Shown here: one piece after another, positions 58,201-64,000 of the stretch | Numbering within the stretch: the stretch's first letter is position 1 | Layout: every line of letters starts with the position of its first letter | Program-made: the position numbers and the translations under genes | NCBI GenBank assembly: GCA_004335835.1 | Contig: RWJK01001876.1 | Coordinates: 1 to 64,000, forward strand | DNA: 64,000 nt | Origin: Scenedesmus sp. ARA3 | Taxonomy: Eukaryota > Chlorophyta > Chlorophyceae > Sphaeropleales > Scenedesmaceae | Direction of reading: 5' to 3' | The notes under the pieces: generated by a model | The model's input: only the letters and a program-made list of their open reading frames with translations | Told to the model about the DNA's origin: nothing | Databases searched by the model: none

Positions 58201-61049
58201 AATCATTGCTGCTGCTTCTACATCCACGGCCATCTGCTCACCTGCCGCCGCGCCGGGGCTTGGGTGTGATGCCGATCTCCACATCGCTCACGGTGTTGAA
58301 GATGGAGGAGAAGATCTTGATGCCGCTGTCCGCGTTGAGGATGCGCACGCGGCGCACCCAGCTGTTGACTGCTGCTTCATACTCGATGGCGTTGTAACCC
58401 GGCTCTGCATGCAGCAACACGATGCAAGCAAGCAGGCAGCAGGTGTGGATGCCACATGTCATGCATATTCTGGGCCACCAATGCCCAGCTGTCGACTGCG
58501 GCGTGGTACTCGATGGCGTTGTAACCGGGCTCTGCATGTGGGCAACGAAGGAAAAGTGCCCAACATCCTGTGTCAAGCATGGTATCTGCACGCCCAGCTT
58601 ACAACCTAGGCGGAGGGGCTAGCCTATGCGATAAGGGCAGCTGGCTGCTAAACGAAGTGCTGCAGCTTGTGCGGCTGACTGTTCATGCAGAGGTGCTTTG
58701 CTTGCACCATTGCCTGCGCATGCATGCATGCACGCATGCTAATGCAGTGGCTGGCACTTGCACGTCGTGTCCTCACCCTCGTGGTGTCCCAGGTAGGGCG
58801 TCCAGGGGAACTCAATCTGAAGGTCCTCAACACCCACGCCAGTCACCTTGAAGTTATTTGACCTGCAGCAGCGGCAGCGGCAGCCATCACGTGCATCAAC
58901 GCAGGCAGGATTCTGCTGCACTCCCAAATTTCTGCACTCGCTACATTGTTGCTCGCACTGGTTTTTCACAGGCTCGTTCTACGCTTTGCATGGCCCAGCT
59001 CACCCGCTCTCAACACAGCATAAAAATATCAAGCAATACTGCCCAGCCGCACCTGTTTACTGCGGGCTGAAAGAGCAGGCTCACATCCACATGGTGCATG
59101 TACCACAGAATACGTACTGTACAGCCTTATATGCCTGAAGCACATGAACAGCTTACACATGATGCCATGATGCTGGACAGCCGCGCCTGCGTGGACAGCC
59201 CACTTGGAGCGCCAGGAGCCTTCAGGCAGGGGGGCTTCTGGACCAGCATTGCTTGCAGGTGAACGGTTCTGCATTTACCATGCCTAAATATGTGTTGTTA
59301 CACACGGCATGGCTCTCCTTCTAGCTGCTTCAGCACTGTGGCACTGCCACCCTCCCAAACCATAACAAGACTGCCGAACCGCATCCCCCTGTACGCACAT
59401 ACGGCCGCACCTGTACACCGTGGGCTTGAAGAGCAGGCTCACGTCAACGTGCAGCGGCCGCTCAATGTCCACCCAGTCAGGGCCCACTGCAGTTACCCGC
59501 GTCATGTGCGTGAACATCTGGCGGTTGCCGAAATCGGGGCCCAGGCGGTTGCCTGGCTCGGTGCGGTTGTTGATCAGGTGCTTGGCCAGCTCAGCCTGCA
59601 GGGGTTTGAGGCAGCAGGAGGCAAGAGATGTGCAAAGCAGGAGGGATACTTCAGTATGCCAGCATGTGAGCACATGCGGAGAGTGAGGACGTGTAGCGGT
59701 TGTTGATGAGGTGCTTGGCCAGCTCAGCCTCCAGGGAGGGGGTGAAGGGCAAAAGTGTGTTGCCAGCATGTAAGAATGCCAGCATGTGAGCGCACACAAG
59801 CTGGCTGGGTTCGATTATTGATCAGGTGCTTGGCCAGCTCAGCCTGCAGGGAAGAGGAGTTGAGCAGCAGGAGTGTGAGCATGTGGGGGCGTCTAGGCTG
59901 TGCACAGCAGGTGTGTTTGAAGCATAGATGCGTGTGCGCACTGCCTGTTTGTTTGGCGCTGAGGTGGACGGGGGGGCAGCATGTGGTGCGCACTGACTCT
60001 GCTGAGCAGCTGCTGCCACATTAAGTTATGCTGCATGGTAGAGGTGGCTGCCTACACAACTGTAGCTGCACTGCAATTTCATGGGCTGTGTCGCACAAGC
60101 CAGTGTGGTTTATAGCAGCAGCTGGAACGCTCTTCCTTGCTGTGCTGTTCGGTGGAAGCAGCCACCTTCAGCTGCTCAAATAAAAATAATAGTTCTCACC
60201 TTAGGCGTCTCCACCATGGTTAGCGACATCCACTGCCCAGGCACAAGCAGCGCATCCGCCCGCTTCACATTGTCCCTGTAGAACCCCAAATGCAGCCGCG
60301 TGTCACCCCTGGCAGCAGGCCTTGTCAAATTTGCCAAATACAAACTGCGGGGATCGAACAGCCGCTTCTCCCGCTGCGTTGAAATGAGGCCTCCAGCCCA
60401 GGTGTAAGGGCTCTTCTCCATGCCTGCCTTCCAGTGTGGCCCCCAGCCATGCAGCTGCTGCAGCGAGGTGTTGAAGAACAGGTTGGTGGCGTCCCTGCCT
60501 GCGCCACGCAGCACCTGGTTGCTGGTCAGGTTGAGCTGGTTGGTCAGCAGGTACCTGCAGGTAGCAGGTGGTGTGCAGCATGATTGTAAAGTTATCACAC
60601 CCTGCCGGCAGCACATCGGCAGCTGCATGTAAGGGGCGTTCTGGCACATAATTCCATCCATGCCAGCTGCTGCTAAGGCGTTTGGTGCAACTGCAAGCGG
60701 TGTGGTAGGCAGAACAGCTGCGCCAGCAGCACAGCCACCATGCACATCATGCCCTGCAAAGAACAGCCAGATCTACAAGCGTACAGATACTGTGCCTTAC
60801 TCACTTTCCGGGAGGGAAGTAGATCACTCCTCCTGCCTCCCGTGTAGCTTTCAGTGCTGCCAGCACAGCAGCAGTATCATCTTTTTTGCCATCGCCTGCT
60901 GCCTGGAAGTCCCGCCTCACATCCACTGTCACTGGCAGATCAGGAATCTTTTCCATGCCAGCGCCGTAGCCAGCAAACGCAAAGTCTGTCAGCGGTCCCG
61001 AGCTGTTAAACATTTCGCCATTGCAGCCCCATAAGCTGCTCGGCACTGC

Positions 61050-61097
<48 letters not shown>

Positions 61098-61454
61098 TTG
61101 TGTGAGAAGTGACCAGTCAGCTGACAGATGAAGCTGGCATCACTTTTTGCACCTTCTGCTGCTTTGCAGGTTGTTGTAGACAAAATTCACCAATTTGCTG
61201 ATAAGCATAAGATCGTAGGTTGCTGGTCTGTGCATGGTCATCTGACTGGGTTCGAGTTGCTGTCCTGCTGCTGCCCACGTGCCCGTACCTTTGGATGCAT
61301 TCCGCGCAGCTGCACAGGGTTGGCTAACGGGCTTCGGAGTATAGCTGCTCCATCTCATGTACTGTGATGCGTTTGCTTGGCAAATCGCTGCACACACAAG
61401 AACACCGAGCACTAGGAAGCTGCGTGCTGCGCGGGTCACTCCTGATGACGCCAT
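55215..61454 (-). CDS. Secreted pectate-lyase-superfamily (right-handed beta-helix) protein, complete, 10 exons
   Basis: Exons (high to low): 61454-61289, 61045-60805, 60554-60200, 59595-59411, 58862-58777, 58404-58242, 57878-57749, 57572-57456, 57170-56898, 56522-55215. All phases close, about 1,007 aa. The N-terminus MASSGVTRAARSFLVLGVLV followed by CAAICQANAS is a signal peptide. Residues from about 90 (VRRDFQAAGDGKKDDTAAVL, then GGVIYFPPGKYLLT) match the start of the pectate-lyase-3 / polygalacturonase-like beta-helix fold. Later exons give Asn-rich helix coils (NAIEYEAAVNSW, DNLVEKFNITNAIFYHE, APHNNLWTDIDL). The last exon adds about 400 residues of Ser/Ala/Gln/Pro low complexity, perhaps an extracellular linker. 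The substrate is unknown and catalytic residues cannot be assigned. Its paralog starts 517 bp away in the opposite direction. Introns 3, 4, 5, 6 and 8 hold exon-fragment copies. Confidence 0.87.
57140..57290 (-). repeat. Acceptor ladder at beta-helix gene exon 9 (1 decoy)
   Basis: About 57233-57290 repeat the acceptor and exon start (gccaggcagccatgcgctgg-like) with indels that break the frame. Confidence 0.75.
58107..58534 (-). repeat. Ladders at beta-helix gene exon 6 (1 acceptor, 1 donor decoy)
   Basis: The exon start (PGYNAIEYEAAVNSW) recurs at about 58476-58534. The exon end (ITPKPRRGG, then gtgag) recurs at about 58107-58145. Confidence 0.85.
59049..59852 (-). repeat. Ladders at beta-helix gene exon 4 (2 acceptor, 1 donor decoy)
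   Basis: Acceptor copies of AELAKHLINN lie at about 59815-59852 and 59697-59734, upstream of the true exon start at 59595. A donor-side copy of VDVSLLFKPTVYR (reading VDVSLLFQPAVNR, then gtgcgg) lies at 59049-59090. Confidence 0.85.
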
Positions 61455-61971
61455 CGCTTCGTGCTCAAGCTGCTGATATATCGTCGATTTTATGCAACAG
61501 TGACTTATTGTTCAGCAGTTGTGCTTTCTGATATGCAGGGCACCACTGTACAGCACGCCGCACACAGCGCACAGGCGCTGTCCTGTATGTACAGGCTGTA
61601 CTATGTTGCCCAGACTATTCTACTTTTCTATATGCATTAGCTACATGTACCTGCACAACAGACGGCCATTCTGCGCTTGTACATGTTGGCTGGTCGACGA
61701 TGCGCACGGCCGGTACCATGGTTACAAACTAACATTCTCCCATTTACACGATACATAGATACATACTGGAGCTTGAGTCGATTGGTATTTTTATATACAG
61801 TGTGTTGATTGGCAGCAGATCCGTATAGACTCCGCCACTCACGGACTATGGTCCGAGTAGTGCTGCCTTCATGCTTGCCAAGCGCACCTAGCAGCAAGTT
61901 GCGCAGATACGTATCAGAGCACAACACACTGACCAACTTCTGAAATCAAATCAACGTGTCTAAAGCGATGC
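61455..61971. promoter_or_regulatory. Bidirectional promoter region between the beta-helix paralogs
   Basis: 517 bp separate two start codons facing away from each other. Both 5' UTRs and promoters must lie here. A TATA-like gatatatc sits close to the minus-strand start (about 61472), and AT-rich stretches (ttttatatacag) are near 61790. I see no clear shared operator-like repeat. Confidence 0.6.
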
Positions 61972-64000
61972 ATGCACACCATGTGTCGGAAGTCCATACT
62001 TCCCTCCTCCGTGCTGCTGCTGCTGCTGCTGCTGCTGGTCATAAGAGTGGCAGTGGCCATTCCAGTGAGAACGCCTAAAGCTACAAGCCCTGTGACAGTC
62101 AACAAAACATGTGACCAAGTATTCTCTAATAACAGAGGTGAGGGCAGAAGGAGGATGTCGGCAATGCAGTGGCACCTTTAACACAGCGTTTTAACTTGAC
62201 GGGTACCTGTCCAGTCCAGCAACCGGCTTGGCTGCCTCTGTCAAATATCATCAGGAATGTATCTTGTATTGTGCAAAACCAGCTGAAACGAACCAGCAAA
62301 GATCTGCTGCCTCCACGTTAATCATCAAAACCATGCTACGTTTATCCAAAGCATGCTGAGTCATCTTTCAGTGACACGCTGCTTTGCGTGCAGTGCCAAT
62401 CGATCTGTGGGGCTGCCAGGGAGAGCTCTGGAGCAGCAAAGGCCCCCTGTCAGACTGGTCATTTGCAGGCTATGGCGCTGGTATGGAGAAGATTCCTGAT
62501 CTGCCAGTGACTGTGGATGTGAAGAGAGACTTCCAGGCAGCAGGCGATGGCAAGGAAGATGACACTGCTGCTGTGCTGGCAGCACTCAAAGCTACACGGG
62601 AGGCAGGAGGAGTGATCTACTTCCCACCCGGAAAGTGAGAGATGGTGCAAGTGATGTAGCTCAGCTGCGTGGATTGCCTGCTGATTGATGGTCGAGCAGT
62701 AACACATTGCAGCTGCCCTGTGCCAAAGCTTGGCCATACAAAATGTGTGTGAGACAGCACAGCAATGGTGCTGCCCGTGCACTTCAGTTGCAGTAACTCA
62801 AACAGCAGCAGGCAGTGGTGCTGCCAGTGATGCGTGTGTTACATTCTGTTGTGCTGCGCACCTCCTGCTGCCCGCAGGTACCTGCTGACCAACCAGCTCA
62901 ACCTGACCAGCAACCAGGTGCTGCGCGGCGCAAGCAGGGACGCCACCAACCTGTTCTTCAACACCTCACTGCAGCAGCTGCATGGCTGGGGGCCACACTA
63001 TGCACCAGGCATGGAGAAGAGCCCATACACATGGGCAGGCGCGCTGATATCTACACAGAAAGAAACATATCTGTACAGCGGGTGGCGCATGCGGATGGCT
63101 GCAGTTGCCAAGCCTGCTGCAAGGGGAGAGCGGCGTCTGTATGTAACAGATCTCAGCAATGCAGCAGTCAGGGCCGATGAGGTGTTTGTGCCGGGGCAGT
63201 GGGTGGCGCTGCGCATGCGTGAGACCCGCCAGGTGAGCAGGGCTATCACTTTCTGCCGGTCCAGTGGGTTGCGGGGCCGATGGCACACAGCAACCTCCAG
63301 TTCTGTCTGTCAGGTTCGCGCTGGAAACACACCGCAGCGCATATGTAGGCTGTGCCTTGATGCGTGAGACCCGTCAGGTGAGAAGGGCAGCGAACAGCTT
63401 AGCGGCTGACACAGCGTTGGTCCTGTATCTTCAGCTGCATTTCAACTGTCCGCTGTAGTGTCATCGGCATCATGCATGCTCAGCTATAGTAGAAATTATG
63501 CCTTGTAGGTGTGCTGCAAATTCGATGTCTGACTGAAGCAAGATGCTCAGCATCAGCGTGCAGTTTGGCGCCACGATGGTGCTGCCACGTGCAAGACACA
63601 CATCCTGTAATCTATGCACTGCAGGCTGGCCTGGCCAAGGCGCTGTGCAACAGCCGCGGCGAGGTTGGGTCCACACTAGGTCAGGACTTTGGCGGCGCTG
63701 CCGTGGTGACACACAGCAGCAGGGTGCTGGCAGCAGGGCGTGACTGGCTGGAGCTGGAGCGGCCGCTGCACCTTGATGTGGCCCTGGAGTTTGGGCCAGA
63801 AATCTTCACGTGAGTCGACAGCCGATAACCATCGTGCATGCACAAACCAAGATTGAGGCAACATCAAGACACAACAAAGGGTAGTGCCGAGGTCGATGTA
63901 AACTTGCAGCTGCACCTCTTCTAGGCAAGCAAGCCTGGGCGGGTTGCTGCAGCTCTGGCATGGCAAATGACTTCTGTGTGCTGACCACAGCAGTAACTAC
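61972..64000 (+). CDS. Secreted pectate-lyase-superfamily protein, paralog, 3' truncated by window
   Basis: Exons: 61972-62137, 62394-62634, 62878-63232, 63625-63809; the rest lies outside the window. Exon lengths 166, 241, 355 and 185 nt and phases are identical to the first four exons of the divergent neighbour. MHTMCRKSILPSSVLLLLLL followed by LVIRVAVAIP is a signal peptide. KRDFQAAGDGKEDDTAAVLA and VIYFPPGKYLLTNQLNLTS are nearly the same in both proteins, while the exon 1 products differ beyond the signal peptide. Residues DADE-like catalytic sites cannot be assigned. ATG 61972 is chosen because it opens directly into the signal peptide and gives the same exon 1 length as the paralog. Donor-side copies of the exon 3 end occur in intron 3. 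Confidence 0.87.
63200..63378 (+). repeat. Donor ladder at paralog exon 3 (1-2 decoys)
   Basis: ALRMRETRQ followed by gtgagc (true end 63232) recurs as ALMRETRQ followed by gtgaga at about 63335-63378. A shorter echo of the VPGQWVA segment is at 63251-63282. Confidence 0.8.

Overview
The window is nuclear DNA of a green alga, most likely a chlorophycean (Volvocales-like). It carries a chlorophyll a/b antenna gene and an algal-type phosphoenolpyruvate carboxylase (PEPC). The genes are intron-dense with GC-rich codons, CAG/CTG triplet runs are everywhere in introns and coding exons, and TGTAA polyadenylation-type motifs lie downstream of some genes. The taxon is inferred from content only.

Layout. 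1-720: 3' end of a cysteine-rich, knottin-like protein gene (+). 3435-19961: complete 22-exon PEPC gene (+), 968 aa, with every exon phase closing. 19962-23415: spacer with a 24-bp tandem repeat and a pol III B-box-like site. 23416-27795: complete 12-exon LHC antenna gene (-), 261 aa. 27796-32320: gene-poor, with an (AAAAC)n array and one possible small secreted protein (-). 32321-40131: WD40 gene (-) with a long low-complexity tail. 40715-47754: Gln/Pro-rich gene with a possible Cys/His zinc site (-), function unknown. 48799-52975: MYND-finger gene (-). 52976-55214: spacer with a 28-bp minisatellite. 55215-61454 (-) and 61972 to the window end (+): a head-to-head pair of paralogous, secreted pectate-lyase-superfamily (beta-helix) genes sharing a 517-bp divergent promoter.

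The striking property is an exon-boundary duplication ladder. At most PEPC introns, and in the LHC, Gln/Pro-rich and beta-helix genes, the segment spanning a splice site has been tandemly duplicated one to ten times. Acceptor-spanning units leave truncated 5' exon copies, each with its own AG, upstream of the real exon. Donor-spanning units leave truncated 3' exon copies, each with its own GT, downstream of it. The introns are therefore filled with decoy splice sites and decaying exon fragments. Correct PEPC protein requires choosing the last acceptor and the first donor of each ladder. I found no comparable ladders in the WD40 or MYND genes.

Limits: exon structures were derived by hand from phase and GT/AG consistency. 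One WD40 exon and the middle of the MYND gene are unresolved. No homology search was possible.
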